Shown: positions 8,682 through 18,089 of the stretch, piece by piece | How positions within the stretch are numbered: position 1 is the first letter of the stretch | Layout: each line of letters starts with the position of its first letter | NCBI RefSeq assembly: GCF_002831565.1 | Contig: NZ_CP025096.1 | Coordinates: 2,891,027-2,955,026, forward strand | DNA: 64,000 nucleotides | Source of the DNA: Spirosoma pollinicola | Lineage (GTDB): Bacteria; Bacteroidota; Bacteroidia; Cytophagales; Spirosomataceae | Direction: 5' to 3' | Notes under the pieces: model-generated | The model's database searches: none | Seen by the model: the letters and a program-made list of their open reading frames with translations, nothing else | Told to the model about the DNA's origin: nothing | Position numbers and translations under genes: made by a program

Positions 8682-9569
8682 TTAATAAATAGTAGTGGTT
8701 CCTATTGATTCCCGGACAGTCACACCTTCCTGGATAAACGCAAGCAGATCCTGTGTCAGTCGATCTTTTTCGGTGATGAACAGGCCATGAGGAGCACCGT
8801 CATAAACAATATACGATGCGTTTGGCAGCGCGTTGGCTGTCCGCTCGCCCGAGGCTTCAATGGGCACGGTTTTGTCAGCATCGCCGTGAATAATCAGGGC
8901 AGGCACCTGAATTTGTGCCAGATCATCCCGAAAATCGGTTTGCGCAAATGACTTGGCACATTCAAGTGTGGCTTTGTGCGATGCCACATAAGCCCGTGCG
9001 AAATCGCCGTCGAGGTGAGCCTGACTAACGGGCTGACTGATCAGGTTAACGCCGTAGAACTGCTTGCCAAATGTTTTCAGAAAATCAGCTCTGTCTTTCT
9101 GAAGGTTAGTAGTTATTTCATCAAAAACATCCTGATCTACCCCATCCGGGTTATCCTCAGTTTTAAGAAGATACGGCGTTACAGCACTAATAAAGGCTAC
9201 TTTCGATACCCGTGCGCCACCATGACGACTCATGTAGCGGGCCACTTCGCCACCGCCCATCGAGAAGCCAACCAAGGTTACATTTTGCAGATTCAATTCA
9301 TCGAGAACTGCTTTCAAATCGTCGGCAAGGGTATCATAATCATATCCACCCCAGGGCTGCGACGACTTGCCGAATCCCCGACGGTCGTAGGCCACCACAC
9401 GGAGGCCGTGAGCGGGTAATTCGGCCAGTTGATAATCCCACATTTCGTGGCTCAATGGCCAGCCATGAATCAGAACAACTGTTTGTGTGGCGTTTCCGGT
9501 ACCCAGGTCCTGATAGAACAGTTTGATGTCATTGCCAGACGCATCCGTACCCGCTTTAATGTAGCTCAT
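8682..9569 (-). CDS. Alpha/beta hydrolase (chloroperoxidase/arylesterase-like)
   Basis: 295-residue cytoplasmic alpha/beta hydrolase of the non-heme chloroperoxidase / arylesterase group. The oxyanion-side motif HGWPLSHEMW, nucleophile elbow GFSMGGG (Ser), acid IIHGDADKTVP (Asp) and base GAPHGLF (His) are all present, so the triad is complete. The length is slightly above the usual 270-280 because of a C-terminal tail (VRESIGTTTIY). It stands alone on the minus strand. Natural substrate unknown; haloperoxidase activity in this family is often incidental. Confidence 0.9.
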   Translation of the reverse strand: MSYIKAGTDASGNDIKLFYQDLGTGNATQTVVLIHGWPLSHEMWDYQLAELPAHGLRVVAYDRRGFGKSSQPWGGYDYDTLADDLKAVLDELNLQNVTLVGFSMGGGEVARYMSRHGGARVSKVAFISAVTPYLLKTEDNPDGVDQDVFDEITTNLQKDRADFLKTFGKQFYGVNLISQPVSQAHLDGDFARAYVASHKATLECAKSFAQTDFRDDLAQIQVPALIIHGDADKTVPIEASGERTANALPNASYIVYDGAPHGLFITEKDRLTQDLLAFIQEGVTVRESIGTTTIY

Positions 9570-9747
9570 AACGTATTTTTTTGTTGAGTAAGTCTATTTG
9601 TCAAGTAGAACTATAGCTACGACAAATGGTTTTTTATGGATTCATATACCGGGCTTTTTTATGAACAGAAACCAGAAGATGTTCATAAAGTCCTGCTTGT
9701 TTAGTATATTGTAATTTGAGTTTTGTGTAAATTAGTATATTGGCAGG

Positions 9748-9903
9748 ATGAAAACGAAGCAAAAAAAGAAGACGGACAAATCGTCCATCAGGGAGCAAAT
9801 AGCCTGCTCAGCTATAGCTTCATTCCGCATTGAAGGCATTATGATCTCTACAGAACAGGCCCAGTTAGCCTTAAAAAAGATTAGTGTTGATGCAACGGGC
9901 TAA
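9748..9903 (+). CDS. Small protein, VbhA-like antitoxin (putative, orphan)
   Basis: 51-residue frame starting at ATG 9748. A Lys-rich N-terminus is followed by AIASFRIEGIMISTEQ, which resembles the VbhA-type antitoxin motif (ASxRIEGxxxSxE) of proteins that inhibit Fic AMP-transferase toxins. Such antitoxins normally sit directly upstream of a fic gene. Here the next 220 bp hold decayed transposase pieces and then an unrelated secreted-protein gene, so the toxin appears lost. The assignment rests on a short motif read by eye and is tentative. It could also be a chance frame. Confidence 0.45.
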   Translation: MKTKQKKKTDKSSIREQIACSAIASFRIEGIMISTEQAQLALKKISVDATG

Positions 9904-9912
9904 TTTTGCCAG

Positions 9913-10128
9913 ATGAAGTTCTCTATCGCTGATTTACGCGCCGACCGCCAGCAGCGATTGGCTACCGGACTTGACCAAAACTCATATTGACACTGTAGAA
10001 AGCGTTAAAGCTTATTGTAAGGACAAGGCATCCATCTTGATTAATGCCACTGAGCAACATACGCACAAGCTATCGGCGGGCTAAAACGGTATCGCTACAG
10101 AGTAGATCGTTTGCGCACACAAGGTATA
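9913..10128 (+). pseudogene. Decayed transposase remnant (IS5-like, DDE_Tnp_4 type)
   Basis: Three transposase-like pieces lie in order but in two frames. From ATG 9913 comes an N-terminal piece (DLRADRQQRLATGLDQ, then TGA at 9988). In the +1 frame, around 10013-10050, a piece reads ILINATEQ, like the first-Asp region ILIDATE of IS5-group DDE transposases. Back in the first frame, at 10072-10125, comes AIGGLKRYRYRVDRLR, like their C-terminal conserved block. About 70 codons remain of a normal 250-300, so large internal deletions and a frameshift have occurred. Confidence is moderate because each piece is short. Confidence 0.45.
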
Positions 10129-10161
10129 ATGTACACGAACCATTGCAACAACTCTATTCAT

Positions 10162-10938
10162 ATGAAATCATTATTCCTGACCTTGATAGCCGCGTTATCG
10201 CTTTCATGTACCTACGCACAAAAACGCGATTCGACGAAAGCAGCCCCCGTCCAGCAGGCAAATCCTAATGACCGCCGAAATGGCTACGAAACCTATCAAT
10301 CGACAGGTCAGATTGTTGGTTCGGGACCGAATGGGATGATCAATACCATAGATCACCGCTATGAAGGACTGCGTGGTACACCCTATTTTTTACCGGAATG
10401 GATCAAAGGACGAGTCGAAATGAATGCCGGGCAAAATTATACAAATGTGCCACTCAAGTTCAACGCCTATCAACAGCAGTTGGTCCTGCTGCGCACATGG
10501 GCCGGTAACGACTCCATCATTGTCGACGCCACTCAGGTGAAGCGGTTTACATTGACCAATGCCGACGGACAGACGTATTTGTTCGAGCGATTACCAATGG
10601 CGAAGACCAACGATCAAGCCTTGAAAGACGGGTATTTTCTGGTGCTTTACGAAGGAAAAAACGTGCTCCTTAAGCGAATAGCGAAAACCTTTAAACCCGC
10701 CGATTATAAAAACCCATACGCCAATGATGTTCGTTACGATGCCTTTCGGGACGCGTATTCGTATTACCTGCTGAAACCAGACCAGACATTGACCAAAGTT
10801 AAGCTCTCCGACAAATCAATTATCGATGCACTCGGCGATCGGAAAGATGAGTTGAAGGCATTTGTGAAGCAGGAAAATCTGTACTTCAAAACAGATAACG
10901 ACGCCGTGACACTCGTAAAAAAATACGATAGTATGTAG
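10162..10938 (+). CDS. Secreted protein of unknown function
   Basis: 258 residues. The start at ATG 10162 is chosen because it opens a clear signal peptide (MKSLFLTLIAALSLSCTYAQ); upstream in-frame codons belong to the transposase remnant. The mature part is soluble and mixed alpha/beta with many Tyr and Lys residues and no cysteines. It contains no motif that I recognise. It precedes two TonB-like genes on the same strand (63-bp gap), so an envelope role is plausible but unproven. The promoter must lie within or behind the decayed insertion element. Confidence 0.75.
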   Translation: MKSLFLTLIAALSLSCTYAQKRDSTKAAPVQQANPNDRRNGYETYQSTGQIVGSGPNGMINTIDHRYEGLRGTPYFLPEWIKGRVEMNAGQNYTNVPLKFNAYQQQLVLLRTWAGNDSIIVDATQVKRFTLTNADGQTYLFERLPMAKTNDQALKDGYFLVLYEGKNVLLKRIAKTFKPADYKNPYANDVRYDAFRDAYSYYLLKPDQTLTKVKLSDKSIIDALGDRKDELKAFVKQENLYFKTDNDAVTLVKKYDSM

Positions 10939-11001
10939 GTGATCTATGGAATTTGTCGGGCGCGAACATCCTGGTGATACAAACCAAATCGCACAACGCC
11001 C

Positions 11002-11832
11002 ATGTATCCGTCTACCACTTCCAAAGCCGTCGCGTTGACCTACGACGACATTATTTTTCAGGGCCGCAATCGTTCCTACGGGGCATTTGATCTCCGTAAA
11101 AGCTATAAACCGACGCTCAGCCGCGCTTTAGGACTGGGCGTCGGTTTGTTTTTAGGAGCCTTAACCGGACCTACGCTCTACGCCCGGTTCTGGCCCCACG
11201 AAGTCATCAACCCAAATCAGTCGATGAAGGAAGTGACGTTGACAAAACTGGTCGAACCTCCCCTCGAAAAACCCATCGTTATTCCACCCGCAGAAACGGC
11301 TCCGGCAGTAAACACCGTACGGAATCTGCCCCTTGTTGTGATGCCTGAAGCCGATGTCGTTGAGGAAACCTTACCACCAACGACAGATGACTTGAAAGAT
11401 GCCACATCGGGCACTGAAACCGCCGAAGGAACGGGCATCGACGACATCATTGCGGCTCCCGAAGCCTCGACTCCCACAGTTGCCGAGAAAGCTGTAGAAA
11501 CTGAGCCCAAAACCGAAGCGCCGTTCATCACCGTCGAGCAACAGCCCGAATACCCCGGCGGTATGGATGCCTTGCGAAACTTCCTGGGCAAGAACCTGAA
11601 CTACCCTCGACCGGCTGCTTCGGCGGGTGTTGCGGGACGGGTTTACCTTAGTTTTGTGGTCAATACAGACGGCAGTCTGACCGATTTGCAAGTGGTGAAA
11701 GGCATCGGCTTTGGCTGTGATGAAGAAGCGCTCCGCGTGATGCGCAAGATGCCGAACTGGCGGCCCGGTAAACAGGCAGGACGCGCCGTTCGGGTAAAGT
11801 ACAACTTACCAATTTCGTTTACACTGGAGTAA
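11002..11832 (+). CDS. Energy transducer TonB
   Basis: 276-residue inner-membrane energy transducer. A cytoplasmic N-terminus with DIIFQGRNRSYGAFDLRK, typical of Bacteroidota TonB, precedes one membrane segment (about residues 36-60). A periplasmic Pro/Glu/Thr-rich spacer (about 85-175) leads to a TonB C-terminal domain (about 180-276) with EYPGGMDALR, GRVYLSFVVNTDG, GCDEEALRVM and VKYNLPISF. It would couple the proton-motive force through ExbB/ExbD to outer-membrane receptors; neither partner nor any receptor is nearby. A shorter paralogue follows 59 bp downstream. Confidence 0.92.
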   Translation: MYPSTTSKAVALTYDDIIFQGRNRSYGAFDLRKSYKPTLSRALGLGVGLFLGALTGPTLYARFWPHEVINPNQSMKEVTLTKLVEPPLEKPIVIPPAETAPAVNTVRNLPLVVMPEADVVEETLPPTTDDLKDATSGTETAEGTGIDDIIAAPEASTPTVAEKAVETEPKTEAPFITVEQQPEYPGGMDALRNFLGKNLNYPRPAASAGVAGRVYLSFVVNTDGSLTDLQVVKGIGFGCDEEALRVMRKMPNWRPGKQAGRAVRVKYNLPISFTLE

Positions 11833-11891
11833 TTCTTTGTGGAAAAAGTCGGGGAACTGCATCCAGTTTCTGTACAAACCAGTTGACCAAC

Positions 11892-12344
11892 ATGCAGCTA
11901 CGTTTCCAGCTATCTATCTCCGCACTCATTCAGTTTTTAGTAATGAGTGCGGGGCTGTTTTTTATCCCCAGCGTTGGGCTTGCCCAAACAGTTGCGAAAG
12001 TCGACACAACCGTTTTTACAATTGTTGAAAAGCAGCCAGAATTTCCTGGTGGAATGAGCGCATTGAGCACATACATGAAAGCAAACGTCAACTACCCGCC
12101 CGAAGCGCAAAAAGCGGGTATGAAAGGCCGGGTTTTTGTCTCATTTATCGTTGAAACAGATGGTTCGCGTACCGCCATCACACTTTTGAAAGAATTGGGA
12201 TATGGCTGCGATGAAGAAGCCATGCGGGTTATCCGGTTAATGCCAGCATGGCAACCCGGTAGTCAATCAGGTCGGCCGTTACGGGTCAAGTACAACTTGC
12301 CTGTGCTTTTTGGTATCGACTATCCAAAGGTCAAGGTACGATAG
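11892..12344 (+). CDS. TonB C-terminal-domain protein, periplasmic
   Basis: 150 residues. ATG 11892 is preferred over a TTG nine bases earlier. A signal peptide (about residues 1-32, ending SVGLAQ) is followed directly by a TonB C-terminal domain with EFPGGMSALSTYMK, GRVFVSFIVETDG, GCDEEAMRVI and VKYNLPVLF. It lacks the proline-rich spacer and has no membrane anchor after cleavage, so it cannot transduce energy like a full TonB. Such stand-alone domains are common in this phylum, and their role is unclear. It is closely similar to the domain of the preceding gene, which suggests tandem duplication. Confidence 0.88.
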   Translation: MQLRFQLSISALIQFLVMSAGLFFIPSVGLAQTVAKVDTTVFTIVEKQPEFPGGMSALSTYMKANVNYPPEAQKAGMKGRVFVSFIVETDGSRTAITLLKELGYGCDEEAMRVIRLMPAWQPGSQSGRPLRVKYNLPVLFGIDYPKVKVR

Positions 12345-12355
12345 ACAGGTTTGCC

Positions 12356-12363
12356 TACCTTTG
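12356..12363 (+). promoter_or_regulatory. -7 box (TACCTTTG) of nspC
   Basis: Matches the Bacteroidota TAnnTTTG -7 consensus only 4 bp before the nspC ATG, implying a nearly leaderless transcript. No convincing -33 TTG was found. Confidence 0.45.
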
Positions 12364-12367
12364 CGGT

Positions 12368-13528
12368 ATGAATACGACTTTGCTTCAACACCTCGACCGC
12401 AATGCCGAACCTGTTATTCCGTCGCCTTGCTTTGTTCTTGAGGAAGCCAAACTCCGCCGAAACCTCGAACTGATCGATTCGGTACAGCGGACGGCTGGCG
12501 TAACGATCATTCTGGCCCTTAAAGGCTTCTCGATGTATTCGGCCTTTCCGCTGGTTCGTGAGTACCTGAGCGGTGCCACGGCCAGTTCACTCAACGAAAT
12601 CAAACTCGTGAACGAGTACATGGGCGTACAGGCCCATACCTACATTCCGGCCTATCAGGATGCTTCATTCGATGAAGTCGTGAGCCGCAGTAGTCACCTG
12701 ACGTTCAACTCCTGGAGCCAGTGGGAGCGATTTAAAGATCGTGTAGCTGGCAAACCCGTTTCGTGTGGCATTCGCGTGAACCCGCAATATTCGGAAGTAG
12801 CTACGGATATGTACAATCCCTGCGTGCCCGGTTCGCGGCTCGGCGCTAACCGCGACCAACTGCCCGATCAACTACCCGAAGGATTGGAGGGAATCCATTT
12901 CCATACCCTCTGCGAGAACGATTCATTTACGCTCGAACGAACACTGGAAGCCCTCGAAAGTCGGTTCGATACCCTATTGCATCAGGCTAAATGGGTAAAC
13001 TTCGGCGGTGGTCATTTGATGACACGCGAAGGCTACGATACCCAGCACCTGATTAAGCTGTTAACGGCTTTTCGGCAGAAATATAATGTGGACATTATTC
13101 TGGAGCCCGGTTCGGCCATTGCGTGGCAAACGGGCGTTCTGACCTCAACCGTTCTTGATGTGTTCAACAGTCAGGGGATTGACGTTGCTATTCTTGACAC
13201 CTCGTTTGCGGCTCACATGCCCGACACGCTCGAAATGCCCTATAAGCCCAAAATTATAGGCTCTTATCACGAACCCGTTGCCGGAAAACCAACCTATAGA
13301 CTGGGGGGAATGACCTGCCTGGCCGGTGATTTCATGGGCGACTATTCATTCGACAAACCGCTCGAAGTGGGCGACAAAGTCGTGTTCGACGATATGATTC
13401 ATTACACGATGGTAAAAACTACCACCTTCAACGGTGTAAACCTGCCCGCTATTGGTGTCTGGAAAGAAGATGAGTCCTTCCAGTTAATCAAAACGTTCGG
13501 CTACGAAAGTTTTAAAGATAAGCTGTAG
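12368..13528 (+). CDS. nspC: Carboxynorspermidine decarboxylase
   Basis: 386-residue PLP-dependent fold-III decarboxylase that converts carboxynorspermidine or carboxyspermidine to norspermidine or spermidine in the alternative polyamine pathway. The PLP lysine is Lys52 in ILALKGFSMYS. Further family marks are ATASSLNEIKLVNEYMG, NPGSRLG-type CVPGSRLG, FHTLCEND, the Gly-rich FGGGH phosphate-binding loop, and EPGSAIAW. The C-terminal part has CLAGDFMGDY, where the catalytic Cys lies. The partner carboxynorspermidine synthase is not in the window. A hairpin terminator follows. Confidence 0.93.
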   Translation: MNTTLLQHLDRNAEPVIPSPCFVLEEAKLRRNLELIDSVQRTAGVTIILALKGFSMYSAFPLVREYLSGATASSLNEIKLVNEYMGVQAHTYIPAYQDASFDEVVSRSSHLTFNSWSQWERFKDRVAGKPVSCGIRVNPQYSEVATDMYNPCVPGSRLGANRDQLPDQLPEGLEGIHFHTLCENDSFTLERTLEALESRFDTLLHQAKWVNFGGGHLMTREGYDTQHLIKLLTAFRQKYNVDIILEPGSAIAWQTGVLTSTVLDVFNSQGIDVAILDTSFAAHMPDTLEMPYKPKIIGSYHEPVAGKPTYRLGGMTCLAGDFMGDYSFDKPLEVGDKVVFDDMIHYTMVKTTTFNGVNLPAIGVWKEDESFQLIKTFGYESFKDKL

Positions 13529-13556
13529 CACCGATGTACCCAGTGCCACAATACTA

Positions 13557-13591
13557 AAAAAACCTGCATACGATACCGTGTGCAGGTTTTT
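13557..13591. terminator. Bidirectional hairpin terminator
   Basis: Stem AAAACCTGCA / TGCAGGTTTT with flanking A and T runs, located between the convergent stops of nspC and the uxs-like gene. Confidence 0.75.
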
Positions 13592-13673
13592 GATAGACAG
13601 CTAAAGGTAACCACCTAAGGCAGTTACAGCGAGGTAAAGCTACGATGGTTTTCGGGAATGAAAACCGGTTCGT

Positions 13674-14654
13674 TTACTTTTTTGAGAACTCGCGGTGATA
13701 GGCCGCCGTGTATAATTCTTCTTCCGGCAGGCTCTTGAAGTAGTCATACGTAATACGCAGACCTTCTTCACGCGACACTTTTGGCTCCCAATCCAGAATC
13801 GCTTTGGCCTTCGTAATATCAGGCTGGCGCTGTTTTGGATCGTCTACAGGTAAATCTTTAAGCACTAACTTTTGTGTTGTTCCTGTAAGTTTGATGATCT
13901 CTTCGCCAAACTCTTTAATCGTAATTTCCGACGGGTTGCCAATGTTGACCGGATACGCATAATCGCTCAACAACAGGCGATAAATTCCTTCGACCAAATC
14001 ATCGACATAACAGAACGAGCGCGTCTGGCTGCCATCACCAAAAACCGTCAGGTCTTCACCACGCAAAGCTTGTCCAATGAACGCAGGCAATACACGACCG
14101 TCGTTCAGGCGCATCCGTGGTCCATAAGTATTGAAAATCCGAACGATACGCGTTTCCAGACCGTGGTAGGTGTGGTAAGCCATTGTAATGGCTTCCTGGA
14201 AACGCTTGGCTTCATCATATACTCCGCGTGGCCCTACTGGATTTACATTTCCCCAATATTCTTCGGGTTGCGGGTGAACACTCGGGTCACCATAAATTTC
14301 CGACGTCGATGCGATGAGTACGCGTGCGTTTTTCACACGAGCCAGACCCAGGCAATTGTGAATACCCAACGAGCCCACCTTCAGTGTCTGTATCGGGATT
14401 TTCAGGTAATCAATAGGGCTGGCAGGAGAGGCAAAATGAAGGATGTAATCCAGTTCGCCCGGTACATGGATGTACTTGGAAACATCGTGATGATAAAACT
14501 CAAAATTAGGCAGATGGAACAAGTGCTCAATATTGCGAATGTCGCCCGTAATGAGATTGTCCATTGCCATTACGTGGTAACCTTCTTTAATAAACCGATC
14601 GCAGAGGTGCGACCCCAGAAATCCGGCTCCACCCGTAATTAATACACGTTTCAT
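13674..14654 (-). CDS. UDP-glucuronate decarboxylase (UDP-xylose synthase)
   Basis: 326-residue short-chain dehydrogenase that turns UDP-glucuronate into UDP-xylose. The N-terminal NAD site is [11 protein letters not shown]. The family blocks [31 protein letters not shown] (catalytic Tyr and Lys), [10 protein letters not shown] and [12 protein letters not shown] are all present and are typical of UXS rather than of dTDP-glucose dehydratases. It lies 98 bp downstream of UDP-glucose 6-dehydrogenase on the same strand, which makes its substrate. The product would feed exopolysaccharide or glycan assembly; no glycosyltransferases are close. Confidence 0.92.
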   Translation of the reverse strand: MKRVLITGGAGFLGSHLCDRFIKEGYHVMAMDNLITGDIRNIEHLFHLPNFEFYHHDVSKYIHVPGELDYILHFASPASPIDYLKIPIQTLKVGSLGIHNCLGLARVKNARVLIASTSEIYGDPSVHPQPEEYWGNVNPVGPRGVYDEAKRFQEAITMAYHTYHGLETRIVRIFNTYGPRMRLNDGRVLPAFIGQALRGEDLTVFGDGSQTRSFCYVDDLVEGIYRLLLSDYAYPVNIGNPSEITIKEFGEEIIKLTGTTQKLVLKDLPVDDPKQRQPDITKAKAILDWEPKVSREEGLRITYDYFKSLPEEELYTAAYHREFSKK

Positions 14655-14673
14655 ATATCGTTTGGAATAGAAT

Positions 14674-14748
14674 TACACACAAATACACAGAGCACACGAC
14701 ATGTGTACTCTGTGCAAATCTCTGTGTATTTTGTCTTTGTGTGTGATA
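14674..14748. repeat. Imperfect inverted repeat, CACAGAG family
   Basis: The left arm contains ACACACAAATACACAGAG. The right arm contains CTCTGTGTATTTTGTCTTTG and ends in GTGTGT. It includes a second CTCTGTGCA word in the loop. It lies in the 98-bp space between two co-directional minus-strand genes. Confidence 0.65.
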
Positions 14749-14752
14749 AAAG

Positions 14753-16084
14753 TTAGACTTTCTGTTCAACAGGCGCCAAAACAGCTTCGCGTCCAACACT
14801 ATAGTAAGTATAATTTACTTCACGCATCTGGTCAAGTTCATATACGTTACGGCCATCGAAGATCACCTTGTTCTTTAATAGCAGATTCATTTTGTCGAAA
14901 TCGGGTGTGCGGAACAACGGCCATTCGGTAATGATCACCAAGGCATCGGCATCATCCAAGGCAGCGTATTGTGTGTGCGCATAGGTAACGGAGTTGCCAA
15001 TCACATTCCGAACATTTTCCATGGCTTCCGGATCATATACGGTCACCTTGGCACCAGCGGCAAGCAACTCCTTGATGTTATCCAAAGCGGGCGCTTCACG
15101 GATATCATCAGTATAAGGTTTGAACGCCAATCCCCATATAGCGATTGTTTTTCCTTTCAAATCACCACCAAAGTGGTTCAGGATCAACGGCATCAGCTTG
15201 GTTTTTTGTTCATAGTTCACCTCCATTACCGACTTCAGTACTTTGAAATCATAATCAAAATCCTGTGCCGTTCTGGCCAATGCCTGAACATCTTTAGGAA
15301 AACAGCTCCCGCCGTAGCCAATACCGGCAAACAGGAAACGTTTGCCAATGCGACTATCCGTACCAATACCCCGGCGAATATCGTCCACATTGGCACCCGC
15401 ACGCTCGCAGAGGTTGGCAATCTCGTTCATGAACGTGATTTTCGTAGCCAGGAACGCGTTAGCAGCATACTTGGTCATTTCGGCTGAACGTTCGTCCATG
15501 AAAATAACCGGGTTTCCCTGCCGCACCAGCGGTGCATAGAGTTTATTCATTACTGCCTTGGCCCGATCTGATTTTGTACCAATTACAACACGGTCGGGTT
15601 TCATGAAATCTTCCACGGCTACGCCTTCACGCAGAAATTCGGGATTCGATACTACGTCGAAATCTACCTTAGCGTTATCAGCGATGTGTGCATGTACTTT
15701 CTCGGCTGTACCAACAGGAACGGTACTTTTATCAACAATAACCGCATACTGACTCAGGATCGGTCCGAGATCGCTGGCTACTTTCAGAATATATTTCAGG
15801 TCGGCTGAGCCATCTTCGCCCGGAGGGGTTGGCAGGGCAAGAAAAATAACTTCAGCGCCTTTGATTCCTTCTTCTAAATCCGTTGTAAATGTTAAACGTC
15901 CTTCTTCAACGTTCCGATGAAAAAGTGTTTCAAGACCAGGTTCGTATATGGGAACGATACCATTATTAAGTTTCTCAACTTTTCGTACGTCGATATCGAC
16001 GCAGGTTACCTGATTGCCCGTCTCAGCGAAGCATGTACCCGTAACAAGTCCTACATATCCGGTTCCAACAACTGCTAATTTCAT
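14753..16084 (-). CDS. ugd: UDP-glucose 6-dehydrogenase
   Basis: 443-residue NAD-dependent enzyme oxidising UDP-glucose to UDP-glucuronate. N-terminal Rossmann site GTGYVGLVTG; central FLALPTPPGEDGSADL and VDKSTVPVGTA; catalytic Cys in GYGGSCFPKDV; C-terminal UDP-binding region with WGLAFKPYTDDIREAP. Length and motif order are standard for the Ugd/TuaD family. The downstream UXS-like gene uses its product, so together they make UDP-xylose from UDP-glucose. A 364-bp AT-rich space upstream should hold the promoter for the pair. Confidence 0.95.
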   Translation of the reverse strand: MKLAVVGTGYVGLVTGTCFAETGNQVTCVDIDVRKVEKLNNGIVPIYEPGLETLFHRNVEEGRLTFTTDLEEGIKGAEVIFLALPTPPGEDGSADLKYILKVASDLGPILSQYAVIVDKSTVPVGTAEKVHAHIADNAKVDFDVVSNPEFLREGVAVEDFMKPDRVVIGTKSDRAKAVMNKLYAPLVRQGNPVIFMDERSAEMTKYAANAFLATKITFMNEIANLCERAGANVDDIRRGIGTDSRIGKRFLFAGIGYGGSCFPKDVQALARTAQDFDYDFKVLKSVMEVNYEQKTKLMPLILNHFGGDLKGKTIAIWGLAFKPYTDDIREAPALDNIKELLAAGAKVTVYDPEAMENVRNVIGNSVTYAHTQYAALDDADALVIITEWPLFRTPDFDKMNLLLKNKVIFDGRNVYELDQMREVNYTYYSVGREAVLAPVEQKV

Positions 16085-16448
16085 ATATATATAGTAAAAT
16101 AAAATTTCAAAATAACTACTACAGACTATTCCGAAGGATTCGTTTCACAAAAATAGGAGTTTTTCAATAAGCACCCACATCTGGCATACAATAATGACTG
16201 AGCGGTCGGTATGCCCTACTCCAATGTGTATTTACTACAGAATGCCTTTACAGCATGACCATATGCTACCATTTAGAATCAATAATTACACTATTGTAAC
16301 AAATATAATTATTTAATAAACAAAAAACCTATCTATCGGTATTTTATTTACTATAATTTGGGATTTTAACGTACAGAAAAAAAGGTTGAAATTCTTTTAT
16401 AATTTCCTTATATTTCTATTCACTCATCAACAGAAGTAGACTCATTGT
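16085..16448. other. Intergenic region between divergent genes
   Basis: 364 bp, strongly AT-rich, between the ugd start (-) and the acyl-CoA dehydrogenase start (+). It must hold both promoters. No frame, RNA gene or long repeat is seen. Confidence 0.5.
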
Positions 16449-17594
16449 ATGATTAACGAAATTGTAGAAAATCAAGAATTAATTGCCCAATCAGTTCGCG
16501 ACCTGGGCGAACGCCTTATTCGCCCAAATATCAGACAATGGGATGACAGTCAACACTTTCCCTCAACTTTATTTCACCAGCTCGGCGAACAGGGTTTAAT
16601 GGGTATGCTTGTCCCGGTTGCCTATGGTGGTTCAGGCCTGGGTTATCATGAATATGTAGCTGCTATTGTTGAACTTTCACGTATAGATGGCTCAATCGGG
16701 CTATCTATGGCTGCCCATAATTCCTTATGTACTAATCATATCCTCCTGTTCGGAAACGAAGACCAAAAACAGACCTACCTTCCTCACCTGGCTTCCGGCG
16801 AGTGGCTTGGTGCCTGGGGACTAACCGAGCCCAACACAGGCTCCGATGCAGGAAATATGCGTACAACAGCGGTTCGAGAGGGTGCATCCGGTGATTGGGT
16901 GCTTAACGGGGCGAAAAACTTCATCACACACGGTATAAGCGGTGACGTTGCCGTTGTCATTGCCCGCACTGGTGAGCCAAATACACCGCATAATGCAACT
17001 GCCTTTATTGTTGAGCGCAATACACCTGGTTTTTCGGGTGGACGTAAAGAAGATAAACTTGGTATGCGGGCTTCGGAAACTGCCGAAATGTTGTTTCAGG
17101 ATTGCCGGATTCCCGATAGTCAGCGGTTAGGCGCCGTGGGCGATGGGTTTGTTCAGTCGCTGAAAGTACTTGATGGCGGTCGTATTTCGATTGCCGCTCT
17201 TAGTCTTGGCATTGCTTACGGAGCCTATGACGCAGCTTTGGCGTATGCAAAGGAGCGTGAGCAGTTTGGGCAACCCATCGCTACGTTTCAGGGCATCAGT
17301 TTTAAACTGGCCGATATGGCTACCGATATAGAAGCGGCCAAGCTACTGACCTATCAGGCTGCTAATTTAAAAGACAGTGGAAAATCTGTAACGAAAGAAT
17401 CGGCGATGGCGAAACTGTTTGCGTCTGAAACAGCGGTGAAGGTCGCCAATGAAGCGGTTCAGATCTTTGGCGGCTATGGCTATTCGAAAGATTATCCGGT
17501 CGAGAAGTTTTACCGGGATGCAAAGCTGTGTACTATTGGAGAAGGAACAAGTGAAATTCAGAAACTTGTTATTTCAAGGCAGATATTGAAGTAG
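16449..17594 (+). CDS. Acyl-CoA dehydrogenase
   Basis: 381-residue FAD flavoprotein that introduces an alpha,beta double bond into acyl-CoA. It has the three classical parts: helical N-domain, central beta-domain with [15 protein letters not shown] (FAD/substrate), and C-terminal helices with [15 protein letters not shown]. The catalytic Glu lies in the IGEGTSEIQ block near the C-terminus, as in short- and branched-chain enzymes. The [15 protein letters not shown] region and size fit short-chain or glutaryl/isovaleryl-like types, but chain length cannot be fixed. It stands alone, without electron-transfer flavoprotein or hydratase genes nearby. Confidence 0.93.
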   Translation: MINEIVENQELIAQSVRDLGERLIRPNIRQWDDSQHFPSTLFHQLGEQGLMGMLVPVAYGGSGLGYHEYVAAIVELSRIDGSIGLSMAAHNSLCTNHILLFGNEDQKQTYLPHLASGEWLGAWGLTEPNTGSDAGNMRTTAVREGASGDWVLNGAKNFITHGISGDVAVVIARTGEPNTPHNATAFIVERNTPGFSGGRKEDKLGMRASETAEMLFQDCRIPDSQRLGAVGDGFVQSLKVLDGGRISIAALSLGIAYGAYDAALAYAKEREQFGQPIATFQGISFKLADMATDIEAAKLLTYQAANLKDSGKSVTKESAMAKLFASETAVKVANEAVQIFGGYGYSKDYPVEKFYRDAKLCTIGEGTSEIQKLVISRQILK

Positions 17595-17597
17595 ACC

Positions 17598-17772
17598 GGA
17601 CCGGGATTATAGCTAGATCTTAAAGATTGCCCAAGATTACGCGCTTACTGTAATCTCGGGCATATAATAACGTAATCCAGACTGGGATTTTAGTGAGATT
17701 TAAACGATTGATCAGGATTATGCACTTGCTGCAATCTTGGTTAATCGCTAAAATCTCGCTAAAATCCCGGTC
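17598..17772. repeat. Nested inverted repeat of GGGATTTTAG words
   Basis: The outer arms begin GACCGGGATTATAGC and end GCTAAAATCCCGGTC. Two inner hairpins lie inside: one around CCCAAGATTACGC / GTAATCTCGGG and one around CTGGGATTTTAGTGAG / CTCGCTAAAATCCC. The structure fills the space between convergent stops at 17594 and 17779. Confidence 0.8.
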
Positions 17773-17778
17773 ATTTAT

Positions 17779-18021
17779 TTATACTGTGCTGCTGCGTCCT
17801 TTAATCAAAGCGGCAATACCCAGAATAATAACCGCCCCAACAAAGGCTGTTAAAATTTGGTCAATTACGGTACCATCACGGCCAAAAATCCAGCCGCCAA
17901 CAAATCCACCAGCTATACCAAGCAGAATTTCGGCGAATAACGAGAACGAAAACCGTTTAAAAACGAGGTCGGCAAGCCAACCGGCTACCGCACCTACCAG
18001 AATTGATACCAAGATTCCCAT
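17779..18021 (-). CDS. GlsB/YeaQ/YmgE family stress-response membrane protein
   Basis: 80-residue inner-membrane protein with three hydrophobic segments. The start is placed at MGILVSILVGAVAGWLAD, the conserved N-terminus of the family, rather than at the upstream frame. The family signature GWLADLVFK...GIAGGFVGGWIFG is clear. These proteins are induced by general stress in many bacteria, and the molecular role is unknown. It lies downstream of the laccase-domain gene on the same strand (68 bp). Confidence 0.88.
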   Translation of the reverse strand: MGILVSILVGAVAGWLADLVFKRFSFSLFAEILLGIAGGFVGGWIFGRDGTVIDQILTAFVGAVIILGIAALIKGRSSTV

Positions 18022-18089
18022 GACGTTTGCGTGTTGAGTAAAAAGTATGTGATAAAAACAGATACATAACGCCACCAATAAATAATTGT

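Noticed and set aside
16085-16448. tRNA or small RNA gene in the AT-rich space
   Set aside because: No cloverleaf, CCA end or stable GC-rich hairpin was found.
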